A DNA stretch of 45,663 nt, from assembly GCA_944390315.1 (NCBI GenBank), contig CALXPO010000006.1:1-45663 (forward strand), in the 5' to 3' direction. The position numbers and the translations under genes are program-made. Below, in pieces: positions 27,133-36,897 of the stretch. The notes beneath the pieces are model-generated. The model saw nothing but the letters and a program-made list of their open reading frames with translations, had not been told where the DNA came from and made no database searches. Position 1 is the first letter of the stretch. Each line of letters starts with the position of its first letter. Source of the stretch: an uncultured Alphaproteobacteria bacterium. Lineage in GTDB: Bacteria; Pseudomonadota; Alphaproteobacteria; RF32; CAG-239.

Positions 27133-27798
27133 ATGGTTCTTTTATTACACCATCCGGTATCTGCAATATCTAAAAAAATCCGTATTATAATGGCGGAAAA
27201 AAAGATATTATTTGTATTACGAGAAGAAGAACCATGGAATCTTTCTGCAGAAATGTATAAACTAAATCCTGCGGGTGAGCTCCCTGTTTTCATATTTGAC
27301 GGAAATGTTATATCCGGCAATTACGCCATTACCGAATTTTTGGAAGAAATAAATACGGATAACAAACTTATAACGGGAGATGCCAAGCAAAAAGCCGAAA
27401 TCAGGCGATTAAGCGAATGGTTTGACAACAAATTTTCTAAAGAAGTCAGTAACAGTTTAATTAATGAAAAGATATACAAAAGATTTTATAAAGGTCTTTC
27501 TCCCGATTCTAAGATATTAAAAACAACATTTAATAACCTTAACTTTCATATGGAATATATAGATTGGCTCTGTGAATCACGCAACTATTTGGCCGGCAAT
27601 GTTTTTTCACTGGCCGATATTTCGGCGGCAGCCCAATTATCTATTATTGATTATTTAGGCGATGTTCCGTGGGAAGGATACAAAAATGCCAAATTATGGT
27701 ATTCGAAAATAAAATCTCGCCCAAGTTTCAAAGATATCTTAAAAGATAATATAAAAGGCATATTGCCATCAAAACATTATGCAAATTTGGATTTTTAG
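27133..27798 (+). CDS. Glutathione S-transferase family protein
   Basis: The 221 residues show the two-domain GST layout. A thioredoxin-like N-domain begins VLLLHHPVSAISKKIRIIMAEKK and contains NPAGELPVFIFDGNVISGNYAITEFLEE, where the cis-Pro and the Ser/Asn-rich glutathione-binding loop are expected. The helical C-domain includes AGNVFSLADISAAAQLSIIDYLG. It is probably cytoplasmic, with a detoxification or stringent-starvation-like role; the exact class is not clear. GGAG lies about 11 bases before the ATG. The lipoprotein gene follows after 2 bases. Confidence 0.87.
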   Translation: MVLLLHHPVSAISKKIRIIMAEKKILFVLREEEPWNLSAEMYKLNPAGELPVFIFDGNVISGNYAITEFLEEINTDNKLITGDAKQKAEIRRLSEWFDNKFSKEVSNSLINEKIYKRFYKGLSPDSKILKTTFNNLNFHMEYIDWLCESRNYLAGNVFSLADISAAAQLSIIDYLGDVPWEGYKNAKLWYSKIKSRPSFKDILKDNIKGILPSKHYANLDF

Positions 27799-27800
27799 TC

Positions 27801-28235
27801 ATGAAAAAAAATTTATGTATTTTGAGCCTATTAACCATACTCACAGCTTGCGCTTCCGGAGACGGACAACTTGTTTATCACTGGGAACGTTATAACACCG
27901 GCGTTGAAAAATTTGCTCGCGACCACAACCAATGCATGCGCGAAGCAGAATCTTTTAGTATGATGCCCAGATTAAAAACATTATGGCACTCAATGTTTTA
28001 TACAGAAGAAAGCAAATTAGCCGTACGTGCAGACTGGAACGCCGAAAAGGGGATTTGGGCAAGCTATATTCCCTACCCCGGTGCTCAGCCATTGATTGTA
28101 AACTATTTGCGAGATGACTCGAACGTATCCCCGAAAGATTATGCGAATTGTATGTATAAAAGAGGCTACACCATACGCTCTTATGAAATACCGACAACAA
28201 CAAATGTCCGTTTACATGGTCAAGAATCTTATTAA
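27801..28235 (+). CDS. Predicted lipoprotein, 144 aa
   Basis: The signal peptide MKKNLCILSLLTILTAC ends in a lipobox, placing the lipidated Cys at residue 17. The mature domain has Cys in DHNQCMREAE and YANCMYKRGY, suggesting a disulfide in the periplasm; the second resembles the C-terminal D-x-x-x-C-M-x-x-x-G-Y motif of small outer-membrane lipoproteins. No named family recognised. It begins 2 bases after the GST-like gene and is likely co-transcribed with it. Confidence 0.75.
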   Translation: MKKNLCILSLLTILTACASGDGQLVYHWERYNTGVEKFARDHNQCMREAESFSMMPRLKTLWHSMFYTEESKLAVRADWNAEKGIWASYIPYPGAQPLIVNYLRDDSNVSPKDYANCMYKRGYTIRSYEIPTTTNVRLHGQESY

Positions 28236-28334
28236 ACCGACGCATATCTCATCTGTTTAATTTTATCTCTATTTTAATTAAATTTTTATATATTCGTCCT
28301 ATGTTGTAAAAAAACTATAAGGACCATATAAAAA

Positions 28335-29384
28335 ATGATTAGTGAATTGTTGCTGCCCCAGAGCATGCTTATAACGCGACTATTAGCATCTTTTTTAACT
28401 TCGTTTGCTGTTGTTCTTCTTTTCGGCAACCGTTTTATTTGCCACCTTCACAAATGGCAAGGACTGGGACAACCCATAAGAGAAAACGGTCCTCAGAGCC
28501 ACTTATTGACTAAAAAAGGTACACCGACAATGGGAGGACTGCTTCTTTTGTCCGCCATCATTGTATCCTCATTGCTGTGGTGCCGCTTATCAAATTTGTT
28601 TGTATGGCTCTGTATAGCCGTAATTTTAATTTACGGAGCTACGGGTTTTATAGACGACTATGTCAAAGTTAAAAAACAAACTCCCGATGCAATGACAGCC
28701 AAAATGAAATTAATTTTGCAATTTGCAACAGCTTTGATAGTTGTGACGCTGATTAGTTTATATACACCTTCTGCCTCACGCTTTTCACTACATGTTCCCT
28801 ATGTAGATTATTGCCTAAATCTCTGGTGGTTTTACATACCTTTTGCAATGATTGTCATGACAGGTTCTTCAAATGCCGTCAACCTAAGCGACGGATTAGA
28901 CGGATTGGCTTCAGGATTATGTATCAGCGCCTTTAGTGCATTTGTCGTTGTTTGTGCCGTTGTCGGACAAGCCGGACTGAGCACCGAATACGGCATATTT
29001 ATTCCGAGCTGCGAAGAAGTTTCGGTTGTTTGCGCCGCAACGGTCGGAGCTTGTCTTGGATTTTTGTGGTTTAACAGTTCGCCGGCTAAAGTATTTATGG
29101 GCGATACGGGCTCACTGGCGTTGGGAGCCTTACTCGGCACCTGCGCCATTATGACCAAACAAGAAATTTTATTAGTCATAATCGGTCTTGTTTTTGTTGT
29201 TGAAACCTTATCTGTCATGATACAAGTCTTTTGGTATAAAAGGACAAAACGACGCGTTTTTCTGATGGCACCCATTCATCATCACTTTGAACAGTTAGGT
29301 TGGAAAGAAACAATGATTGTGGCACGTTTTCGTATTATATCAATAATATGCGCCGCAATAGGTTTGTCCGCATTTCTTTTCTAG
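28335..29384 (+). CDS. mraY: Phospho-MurNAc-pentapeptide transferase MraY
   Basis: MraY transfers phospho-MurNAc-pentapeptide to undecaprenyl phosphate, making lipid I on the inner membrane. The 349-residue protein has about ten membrane helices and the family motifs TPTMGG, IDDYVK, SNAVNLSDGLDGLASG, and FMGDTGSLALG, and ends its conserved part with MAPIHHHFE. AAGGA lies about 11 bases before the ATG. It is the first gene of the dcw cluster here; the usual murE-murF upstream pair is missing and ftsW follows directly, where murD normally intervenes. Confidence 0.97.
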   Translation: MISELLLPQSMLITRLLASFLTSFAVVLLFGNRFICHLHKWQGLGQPIRENGPQSHLLTKKGTPTMGGLLLLSAIIVSSLLWCRLSNLFVWLCIAVILIYGATGFIDDYVKVKKQTPDAMTAKMKLILQFATALIVVTLISLYTPSASRFSLHVPYVDYCLNLWWFYIPFAMIVMTGSSNAVNLSDGLDGLASGLCISAFSAFVVVCAVVGQAGLSTEYGIFIPSCEEVSVVCAATVGACLGFLWFNSSPAKVFMGDTGSLALGALLGTCAIMTKQEILLVIIGLVFVVETLSVMIQVFWYKRTKRRVFLMAPIHHHFEQLGWKETMIVARFRIISIICAAIGLSAFLF

Positions 29385-29396
29385 GGATAAACAAGC

Positions 29397-30527
29397 ATGC
29401 TCATAGTTTCGCACGATAACCGCAACATATTGGCTAACTGGTGGTGGACAGTTGATAAAATTTTATTGTTTTGTCTCAGTCTGTTAGTCATTTTTGGTAT
29501 TCTGCTAACTTTTTCAGCCAGTCCTGCCGTTGCCACACGCATAGGATTTGACAGTTATCACTTTATAAAAAGGCATTTATTTTTTGCCCCATTGGCCTAT
29601 ATGGTCATGATTTTAATTTCGATGCAAAAACTAAAATTTATACGTCGTTTATCTTTGCTGGGATATATTATTGCCATTTCATTGGTCATCATGACGTTTT
29701 TTTTCGGTGAAGCAAATAAAGGGGCTTCGCGTTGGCTGATAATTTTTGGTTTTTCGATACAACCCTCAGAATTTGTCAAACCTTTTTTTATTGTGACGGC
29801 GGCATGGCTATTTGACGGACAAAGACAACACGCCGATTTTCCGGGAAATTTACTATCAACGGCACTTTTTTTGTTTACCGCCATGTTAATTATACGCCAA
29901 CCGGATATTGGCATGACAATGGTTATCAGCGCCGTATGGCTATTTCAATTTTTCTTGAACGGAATGCCCTTATTGTTGCTATGCATAGCCGGAATATTGG
30001 GTCTTGGAGCCATAACGGCAGCCTATTTTGTCTTTCCGCATTTTCAAGTAAGAATACATCAATTTCTGGCTTCGGGCGGAGAGCTAAGTTATCAGGTCAA
30101 AAAATCACTTGAAGCGTTTCAAAGCGGAAATCTCCTTGGCAGAGGTCCGGGCGAAGGTATAGTTCGTTCATCAATACCGGATGCACATACAGATTTTATA
30201 TATGCCGTTGCCGCAGAAGAATATGGCGTATTTTTATGCATGGTCATTGTTGCACTATATGCCGTTATTGTTATAAGAGCCATGCTGGTATCCTGCAAAG
30301 AAAATAATTTGTTTATTATTTTGTCTGCCTCTGGACTGGCGGCATCATTTGGTCTACAATCGGTCATAAATATGGCTTCAACATTGCATTTAATGCCCAC
30401 AAAGGGTATGACGCTTCCATTTATTTCATATGGAGGTTCGTCAATGATAGCAACAGCTATCGGAATGGGTATGCTTTTGGCTATCACACGCAAAAACGTA
30501 TATGCGGAGGAAAAAGATGACATCTAA
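29397..30527 (+). CDS. ftsW: Septal peptidoglycan polymerase FtsW
   Basis: FtsW is the SEDS-family glycosyltransferase that polymerises lipid II at the septum with FtsI. The 376-residue membrane protein shows about ten helices with SEDS motifs GASRWLIIFGFSIQPSEFVKP, RQPDIGMTMVISAVW (including the catalytic-type Asp region) and, near the end, MPTKGMTLPFISYGGSSM. The ORF starts 12 bases after mraY with GGGA upstream. It overlaps murG by 11 bases. Confidence 0.95.
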   Translation: MLIVSHDNRNILANWWWTVDKILLFCLSLLVIFGILLTFSASPAVATRIGFDSYHFIKRHLFFAPLAYMVMILISMQKLKFIRRLSLLGYIIAISLVIMTFFFGEANKGASRWLIIFGFSIQPSEFVKPFFIVTAAWLFDGQRQHADFPGNLLSTALFLFTAMLIIRQPDIGMTMVISAVWLFQFFLNGMPLLLLCIAGILGLGAITAAYFVFPHFQVRIHQFLASGGELSYQVKKSLEAFQSGNLLGRGPGEGIVRSSIPDAHTDFIYAVAAEEYGVFLCMVIVALYAVIVIRAMLVSCKENNLFIILSASGLAASFGLQSVINMASTLHLMPTKGMTLPFISYGGSSMIATAIGMGMLLAITRKNVYAEEKDDI

Positions 30528-31656
30528 ACACCAAACAACACCATCTCCCTTAATTGTTTTGACGGCAGGAGGTACAGGAGGACATGTCTATCCTGCGGAA
30601 GCGTTAGCCGAAGAATTATTAAAACATCAATACCGTGTCATTTTAGTAACAGATAAACGTGGTCAAAATAACTATCACGGGGCTTTAGGCAAAATTCAAA
30701 ATTATGCCGTATTTTCCGGCGCTGTCATGGGCAAGTCCACTTTGACCAGAATCAAAAATCTGTTCAAAACAGGTATAGGAATTATACAGTGTTTATATCT
30801 GCTTTTAAGAATGCGTCCTTCATGTGTTGTCGGATTTGGGGGATACGCCTCGTTTCCATGTTGTATGGCAGCAATTTTGCTGGGAACGGACTTGGTTATT
30901 CACGAACAAAATTCGGTAATGAGCCGAACAAATCGTTTTTTGTGCAAATACGCAACTTTTATTGCAACCAGTTTCAAAAAAACAAAATATGCTCCGTCCG
31001 GCAGAAAGACAATTCAAACAGGCATGCCGGTTCGCAAAGCAATTTTAGACTTGTATGACAAACCATATCCCAAACTAACTGCAAACGGAACTTTTAATAT
31101 TGCAGTCATAGGAGGCTCGCAGGGCGCAAAAATTTTTGCAGACATAGTACCGGAAGCCATCAAACTTCTTGACGTAAAATATCAAAAGCGCATAAGAATT
31201 GCTCAACAATGCCGAAAAGAAGATATAGAGAATCTCGAAAGCATATATAAGCAAACCAAATGCAAAACCCGCATCTCAAACTTTTTTGATAACATGGCCG
31301 AAATATATGCTCAAAGCCACCTTATAATATCACGAGCCGGAGCCTCCTCTGTCAGCGAAATAGCCGTTGCCGGCAGACCTGCCATTCTAATTCCTTTACC
31401 AACGGCGGCAGATGACCATCAAACTTCAAATGCCAGTGAATTTAAAATCAGCAAAAGCGGAATCATCTTGCAACAAAAAGATTTGTCTCCTACGATACTG
31501 GCAAGTATCTTAAACGATTGTTTACACAATCTCGAAAACATGAGAACTATGGCTAAGAACACGAAAAAAATAGCCATTACAGATGCTGCTGAACGCTTGT
31601 GCAATCTTATTGAAAAAAAGATACTTTTTACACCTAAATACAAAACAGAGAAATAA
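30517..31656 (+). CDS. murG: Lipid II synthase MurG
   Basis: MurG adds GlcNAc to lipid I on the cytoplasmic face of the membrane. ATG 30517 follows a perfect GGAGG at 5-6 bases and was chosen over an ATG 15 bases earlier; the protein has 379 residues. The glycine-rich GGTGGHVYPAEALAEEL loop near residue 15, HEQNSVMSRTN, GGSQGAKIFAD, and the UDP-GlcNAc motif SRAGASSVSEIAVAGRPAILIPLP are all present. It overlaps ftsW by 11 bases, and murB follows by 2. murC, usually next, is absent. Confidence 0.96.
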   Translation: MTSKHQTTPSPLIVLTAGGTGGHVYPAEALAEELLKHQYRVILVTDKRGQNNYHGALGKIQNYAVFSGAVMGKSTLTRIKNLFKTGIGIIQCLYLLLRMRPSCVVGFGGYASFPCCMAAILLGTDLVIHEQNSVMSRTNRFLCKYATFIATSFKKTKYAPSGRKTIQTGMPVRKAILDLYDKPYPKLTANGTFNIAVIGGSQGAKIFADIVPEAIKLLDVKYQKRIRIAQQCRKEDIENLESIYKQTKCKTRISNFFDNMAEIYAQSHLIISRAGASSVSEIAVAGRPAILIPLPTAADDHQTSNASEFKISKSGIILQQKDLSPTILASILNDCLHNLENMRTMAKNTKKIAITDAAERLCNLIEKKILFTPKYKTEK

Positions 31657-31658
31657 GA

Positions 31659-32585
31659 ATGTTTCATTTTAAGTTACATCGTTCCGATCCCCTAATCCGG
31701 CTTCTTCCTCAGGTTCGCGGCAAATACCTCCAAAACATAAGTTTAGCTAGGCATACATGGTTTGGGGTTGGCGGTAATGCAGAAATATTGTATATTCCGG
31801 CAGATGCAGATGATTTATCCCATTTTTTGCGTAACAAACCGCACAATATACCTCTAAGCCTTATCGGCGGGGGTTCAAACTTACTGGTACGTGACGGTGG
31901 AGTTCCGGGCGTAGTTATCAAGCTGGACAGTTTATACTTTAAGCAAGTTGAAATCGGTCAGGATTGCATAACTTGCGGTGCAGGTTTTCATAATGTAGAT
32001 TTGAAAAAATATTTGCTCCAAAACAAACTGGGCGGATTGGAATTTTTATGTTCAATTCCGGGAGTTATCGGTGGCTCGGTTAAAACAAATGCAGGCTGTT
32101 TTGGTAAAGAAGTAAAAGACGTTATGCTGCATGCTCAAATCATGAACGGAGAAGGTAAAATCAAAACAGTTAGCGTTCAAGATTTAGGACTATCATATCG
32201 GAGCAGTTTATTTCCCGAAGATTGGATTATTCTATCCATAACTTTCAAAACTTCACCATCAACAAAAGAAAAAATCAGTCAGATACTAGAAGAACAAAAG
32301 CAATACCGGCAAGCACACCAACCCTACAATCAAAGAACCGCAGGGTCTACATTTAAGAATCCGGAAGGTCTAAAGGCATGGGAACTTATCAAAAAATCCG
32401 GTTGTGCCGATTTAAGCATAGGTGGGGCCAAAGTTTCGGAGAAGCACTGCAATTTTTTGATAAATACCGGGAATGCAACGGCCAAAGATATAGAAACGCT
32501 GGGAGAAACAATAATTCAACGGGTATATCAGCACACTTTTATTACGCTTGAATGGGAAATAAAACGTATGGGAATAGAAAAATAA
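31659..32585 (+). CDS. murB: UDP-N-acetylenolpyruvoylglucosamine reductase MurB
   Basis: A flavoprotein that reduces UDP-GlcNAc-enolpyruvate to UDP-MurNAc. The 308 residues contain HTWFGVGGNAEILYIP and LIGGGSNLLVRDGGVPG for FAD binding, the NAGCFGKEVKDV loop, YRSSLFP, and QPYNQRTAGSTFKNP carrying the catalytic Ser, plus SEKHCNFLIN near the end. This is the short type II MurB form. It lies directly after murG. Confidence 0.96.
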   Translation: MFHFKLHRSDPLIRLLPQVRGKYLQNISLARHTWFGVGGNAEILYIPADADDLSHFLRNKPHNIPLSLIGGGSNLLVRDGGVPGVVIKLDSLYFKQVEIGQDCITCGAGFHNVDLKKYLLQNKLGGLEFLCSIPGVIGGSVKTNAGCFGKEVKDVMLHAQIMNGEGKIKTVSVQDLGLSYRSSLFPEDWIILSITFKTSPSTKEKISQILEEQKQYRQAHQPYNQRTAGSTFKNPEGLKAWELIKKSGCADLSIGGAKVSEKHCNFLINTGNATAKDIETLGETIIQRVYQHTFITLEWEIKRMGIEK

Positions 32586-32587
32586 AC

Positions 32588-33460
32588 ATGGAAAAAGATT
32601 CTTCCACACCGGCGGCATCTACCGTTATCCTCAACAAGAAAGTATATTTGCCTCGTCTTTGGCCGTACCGATTACTGGGTAATATATTTATTTTGGTATT
32701 GCTGGGATTTTTTTGTTTTGGAATCATCATTATCAAAACAAATTTAGTAGAACAAAAGCTGACTTCACTTTCAGACTATTTTTACGGCCTTACGACGTAT
32801 ATGGGCTTTACACTTGATGATATATTAGTCTATGGTCGAAACAAGACATCGTTGGAAGAAATAAACAACATAGTCGGAAGCCATGAAGGAGATAATATCT
32901 TACGTTTGAATCTGCACCAAATAAAAACGGATTTAGAACAGCTGCCATGGGTCAAATCTGCCACAGTCAGTCGCCATTATCTGCCCAACATTTTAAAAAT
33001 TGAAATCAAAGAGAGACGCGTTCAATCTTTGTGGCAAATTAACAATACATTTTATCCGATAGACACGGAAGGTGCCGTCATACACGCGGAATACATTCCT
33101 GATCGCCCGACACTGCTATTGGTCGGCAAAGGAGCCCCTGAACATATGCAGGAACTGATACACATAGTTGGCTACGATAAAACTTTATATGCCAGAATAA
33201 AAGTTGCCACATACATATCGGAACGCAGATGGAATTTGATATTAGATGATATAGAAGATGGCATAACGATTAAATTGCCGGCACAAGATACCGAACAGGC
33301 ATGGAAAAAATTAATAAAATTGAATAAAACGCAGGGACTTCTTAAACGTAAATTAACCATCATTGATTTAAGATTTAAGAATAAGGTTTTAGTTAAGCCG
33401 CGAAAAAATGCAAACGGTGAAAGTCTAAAGCTGGATATGGAACAAGAAAGTAATACTTAA
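32588..33460 (+). CDS. ftsQ: Cell division protein FtsQ
   Basis: FtsQ is a bitopic membrane protein linking FtsB/FtsL and other divisome parts. Starting at ATG 32588, 2 bases past the murB stop, it has 290 residues; an ATG 36 bases earlier lies inside murB and is less likely. A membrane helix at about residues 34-52 (ILVLLGFFCFGIIII) is followed by the POTRA domain (LDDILVYGRNKTSLEEIN... ILRLNLHQIKTDLEQLPWVKSATVSR) and the FtsQ domain with WQINNTFYPIDTEG. No ddl lies between murB and ftsQ, unlike most dcw clusters. Confidence 0.94.
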   Translation: MEKDSSTPAASTVILNKKVYLPRLWPYRLLGNIFILVLLGFFCFGIIIIKTNLVEQKLTSLSDYFYGLTTYMGFTLDDILVYGRNKTSLEEINNIVGSHEGDNILRLNLHQIKTDLEQLPWVKSATVSRHYLPNILKIEIKERRVQSLWQINNTFYPIDTEGAVIHAEYIPDRPTLLLVGKGAPEHMQELIHIVGYDKTLYARIKVATYISERRWNLILDDIEDGITIKLPAQDTEQAWKKLIKLNKTQGLLKRKLTIIDLRFKNKVLVKPRKNANGESLKLDMEQESNT

Positions 33461-33477
33461 CAAGAAAGGTCCTGACC

Positions 33478-34749
33478 GTGCCTCATTCTTTTAATCGACT
33501 GACGACAATAGCCGCCTTGGATATTGGTTCATCCAAGGTTTGTTGTGTTATAGCCCGCATCAGTCGCGACAAAAAAATAAGTATTGCCGGCTATGGATAT
33601 AATGCCTCAAAAGGCATCAAAAACGGTACAGTTACAGACATCAAACAAGCGACCTACTCCGTATGCGATGCGATTGAAGCAGCCGAGCAGATGGCAAACG
33701 AAAGAGTAAATCGTATTATCGTCAATATATCTGGCGACAAAGTAAAAAGCAGCATTAAACGTTCAGCGATTAATCTGAATAAATCAAAACCTGTCACTGA
33801 AAGTGATATCAAAAAGGTTATAGAAAAAGGGCTCAATAAGATTAATGTAGAAAACAATGAATTAATACATTGTCTTCCGACAGGCTACCGACTGGATTTT
33901 GGCGAAGAAACGAACGATCCCCGCAATTTGTATGGAGAAACGTTATCTGTCGACATCTTACTTGGTTTGGTACCTGAAATTATGTATAGAAATGTTAAGA
34001 CGGTTTTAGATAACGCACATCTGGAAATAGCCGAGAAAGCGCTGTCATCTTATGCTTCCGGACTGGCTTGTCTTGTAGATGATGAAAAAGAATTGGGTGC
34101 AACCGTAATTGATATCGGTGGCGGCACAACCAGTATTGCCAGTTTCAAACACGGACATCCCGTATATTTTAGCTCAATTGGTGTCGGCAGCAATAATATA
34201 ACCAACGATATTGCTTGGGGACTAACGACATCTTTTAATCATGCCGAAAGACTCAAGACGCTACACGGCTGTGCTTTTATGACTTCAAAAGACAAAGACG
34301 AAACCATCAATGTCTACCCTGTTGGAGAAGAAGATGACACTTTGATAAAACAAGTACCGAAGTCGGAATTGATAGGTATTATTACACCGCGTGTTGAAGA
34401 AATGTTTGAGATGGTTAATCAAAAATTATATGAACACGGGTTAAAAGATATCAGCAGTCACAGAATTGTACTCACAGGCGGCGGCTCACAACTAGCCGGC
34501 ATGAGAGAAGTTGCGGCCATGATATTGGACAAGCAAGTACGTCTTGGCAAACCACGGAATATTGCAAATATGCTTGATATTTCGAATTATCCGGTTTTAC
34601 AATCGCCGGCTTTTTCATCTGTTATCGGCCTTTTGCTTTTTGTTATTAATTATACCGAACGCAAACCTAACAAGATTATCAGTAAGCCTCTAAATAATGA
34701 AGGCAGTCGTATAGAACGTATTCTGAATTGGCTAAAGCAAAACTTTTGA
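33478..34749 (+). CDS. ftsA: Cell division protein FtsA
   Basis: FtsA is the actin-like protein that tethers FtsZ to the membrane. The 423-residue ORF starts at GTG 33478 with AAAGG about 9 bases upstream. Motifs: AALDIGSSKVCCVIA (phosphate 1), VIDIGGGTTSIASF (phosphate 2), VLTGGGSQLAGM (adenosine), and a C-terminal amphipathic tip (RIERILNWLKQNF) for membrane binding. It precedes ftsZ by 99 bases, enough for a promoter of its own for ftsZ. Confidence 0.96.
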   Translation: MPHSFNRLTTIAALDIGSSKVCCVIARISRDKKISIAGYGYNASKGIKNGTVTDIKQATYSVCDAIEAAEQMANERVNRIIVNISGDKVKSSIKRSAINLNKSKPVTESDIKKVIEKGLNKINVENNELIHCLPTGYRLDFGEETNDPRNLYGETLSVDILLGLVPEIMYRNVKTVLDNAHLEIAEKALSSYASGLACLVDDEKELGATVIDIGGGTTSIASFKHGHPVYFSSIGVGSNNITNDIAWGLTTSFNHAERLKTLHGCAFMTSKDKDETINVYPVGEEDDTLIKQVPKSELIGIITPRVEEMFEMVNQKLYEHGLKDISSHRIVLTGGGSQLAGMREVAAMILDKQVRLGKPRNIANMLDISNYPVLQSPAFSSVIGLLLFVINYTERKPNKIISKPLNNEGSRIERILNWLKQNF

Positions 34750-34848
34750 TAAGCCCGACAAAAAAATATGTATTAGTAACGAAACCTTAATCACTTTCTA
34801 GTAATCTTACGGCAAAAATGAAAAAATAAAATTTTTTGGGAGCAAGCA

Positions 34849-36564
34849 ATGTCTATAAAATTAGCAATACCGGAAACCAACATGATTACCCTTAAACCGC
34901 GAATTTCTGTAATCGGAGTCGGCGGTGGCGGAGGAAATGCCGTTAACAATATGATAGCCAAAAATCTCGAAGGGGTAGATTTTATTGTTGCCAATACGGA
35001 TGCCCAGGCTCTGGCAAATTCCAAATCCGGTCGCAAGATTCAGCTTGGAGTAGAAACAACGCACGGTCTGGGAGCCGGAGCTTGTCCCGAAGTAGGCCGC
35101 CAAGCAGCTGAAGAAGCAGCCGAAGAAATAGAAAAAGAATTAGAAGGTGCCAATATGGTATTCATTACGGCCGGTATGGGCGGAGGTACGGGTTCAGGAG
35201 CAGCTCCGGTTGTTGCCCGCATTGCCAAACAAAAGGGAATCCTCACCATCGGAGTTGTAACCAAGCCCTTTCAGTTTGAAGGAAAACGTCGTTACCAAAT
35301 TGCAGAAGAAGCTCTCGAAAATTTCACCTCAGAGGTAGACAGCATCATCATTATTCCAAATCAGAATCTTTTCCGCATCGCCGACAAAAGTACGACGCTG
35401 GCCGACGCTTTTGTTATGGCGGACAATGTATTATATGACGGCGTTCGCTCAATTACCGATCTTATGATTATGCCAGGTCTAATCAATTTGGATTTTGCGG
35501 ATATAAAAAGCATAATGGAAGACAAAGGCAAAGCCATAATGGGTACGGGTGAAGCCGAAGGCGAAGACAGAGCCATAAGAGCTGCGGAACAAGCTCTTTC
35601 AAATCCGCTGCTTGATGACAGCAACATGAAAGGAGCCAAAGGGGTATTAATAAACATTACGGGCGGTATGGACATTACCCTTTTTGAAATTGATGAAGCC
35701 GCAAATCGCATTAAGGAAGAAGTTGACGAGGAAGCCAATATTATTTTCGGTTCAAGTTTTGATGAAAATCTTGCCGGAAAAATCAGAGTATCTATCGTCG
35801 CAACCGGTATTGAAGGGGGACAAACGGAGAACATTAAGAGCAAGGTTCAACCTCAACCCATCAATTACATTGCCGAGAGTTATTCGGAAGAAAGTATTAT
35901 TCCCAATATGCCGAGTGAAGAGATGGATTCTAATTTAGCCAAATTTGCGGCAACTCTTCCTGAAGACAATTCAGAAAACAATACGACAGAAACATCAGAT
36001 GAAGATAAAGAAGCCGAGACATCATCAGAAATACGGGAAGAAGAATCTCCTGAAAATATATCCAAAGATTTAGCAAGTACATCAAATGCTTCGCGAGAAG
36101 AAGAAGAGCCCGAAATGTTTGCCGATCCTCAATCAAGAGCTCCGTCTTCTCTGGGAGATATGCCGCAAGCGACATCTTTATTTAATGCCATATTAAATAA
36201 GAACGAATTTAGCGATACCGAAAGCCAATTACAAAACATCATCTCGGAGCAAAACAATACATTTCATGCCAAAACAGCTCCCAAACCTGTAGAAGAAGAG
36301 CCCGAATTATTCAGTCACAATCCGCATTTGTTTGCCAGAGCAACGCATGAAGAACCGGCAGAAAAGCTGATTATTAGCGAAGACGAGGAAGAGGAATACA
36401 CTCCGACACTGATAGAACGAGTTACAGGTTTTTCGATAGCAAAACGCAACCGTAAGAAAAAAATGGAAGCGGAACATTATCAAGAGCCTGTTGCCTCTTC
36501 ATTCAAAGACGATGAAGATGACACGGTTAACTTGGATATTCCGTCATTTTTAAGACGCAGATAA
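34849..36564 (+). CDS. ftsZ: Cell division GTPase FtsZ
   Basis: The tubulin-like ring protein of division. The core includes [34 protein letters not shown] (GTP tubulin signature) and [11 protein letters not shown]. Total length is 571 residues because, after the core (about 1-325), there is a linker of about 235 residues very rich in Glu, Ser and Asp, as in many alphaproteobacteria. The end is DIPSFLRRR, the conserved peptide that binds FtsA and other partners. GGGAG lies 7 bases before the ATG. An intrinsic terminator follows, closing the dcw cluster. Confidence 0.98.
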   Translation: MSIKLAIPETNMITLKPRISVIGVGGGGGNAVNNMIAKNLEGVDFIVANTDAQALANSKSGRKIQLGVETTHGLGAGACPEVGRQAAEEAAEEIEKELEGANMVFITAGMGGGTGSGAAPVVARIAKQKGILTIGVVTKPFQFEGKRRYQIAEEALENFTSEVDSIIIIPNQNLFRIADKSTTLADAFVMADNVLYDGVRSITDLMIMPGLINLDFADIKSIMEDKGKAIMGTGEAEGEDRAIRAAEQALSNPLLDDSNMKGAKGVLINITGGMDITLFEIDEAANRIKEEVDEEANIIFGSSFDENLAGKIRVSIVATGIEGGQTENIKSKVQPQPINYIAESYSEESIIPNMPSEEMDSNLAKFAATLPEDNSENNTTETSDEDKEAETSSEIREEESPENISKDLASTSNASREEEEPEMFADPQSRAPSSLGDMPQATSLFNAILNKNEFSDTESQLQNIISEQNNTFHAKTAPKPVEEEPELFSHNPHLFARATHEEPAEKLIISEDEEEEYTPTLIERVTGFSIAKRNRKKKMEAEHYQEPVASSFKDDEDDTVNLDIPSFLRRR

Positions 36565-36569
36565 AAGAA

Positions 36570-36600
36570 AGCCCCACAAAAATGTGGGGTTCTTTTTTTT
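36570..36600 (+). terminator. Intrinsic terminator after ftsZ
   Basis: GCCCCACA and TGTGGGGT form an 8-bp stem with a 4-A loop followed by TCTTTTTTTT. It sits 6 bases past the ftsZ stop and is a textbook rho-independent terminator. From here to 36812 the DNA is AT-rich with no supported gene. Confidence 0.95.
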
Positions 36601-36812
36601 ACAAAGCAACAAACAAAAATTTTTCAGTTAAACACAAGCCATTTAATCTTATTATGTTTGCTACTTATGCTGAGATAATCTTGAAATTTCTCAAAAATAG
36701 CTCTAAAATTTATATCTCGTCAATTTTGATGAAAGAAAAGCAACATTATTTCAATGGGGCAAATATAATAACATATGGATATATTTCCAACTGACCGCAA
36801 AATAATTAATCA

Positions 36813-36853
36813 AAAATTTGTTTTTTATCTTGAAAACAAATTTTGTATATAAT
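36813..36853 (+). promoter_or_regulatory. Perfect 12-bp inverted repeat beside a TATAAT box
   Basis: AAAATTTGTTTT (36813-36824) and AAAACAAATTTT (36833-36844) are exact reverse complements with an 8-base spacer. TATAAT follows at 36848-36853, about 45 bases before the glycosyltransferase ATG. No well-spaced -35 is present. The dyad is a candidate operator or activator site for that gene. It lies in the 333-base ftsZ-glycosyltransferase gap, which otherwise holds only the ftsZ terminator. Confidence 0.45.
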
Positions 36854-36897
36854 ATATTTGCACTAAAATACAACTTATAATAATAGATGGAACGATT

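Noticed and set aside
36582..36794. 70-codon frame after ftsZ
   Set aside because: It starts inside the ftsZ terminator hairpin and has no ribosome-binding site or recognisable content.
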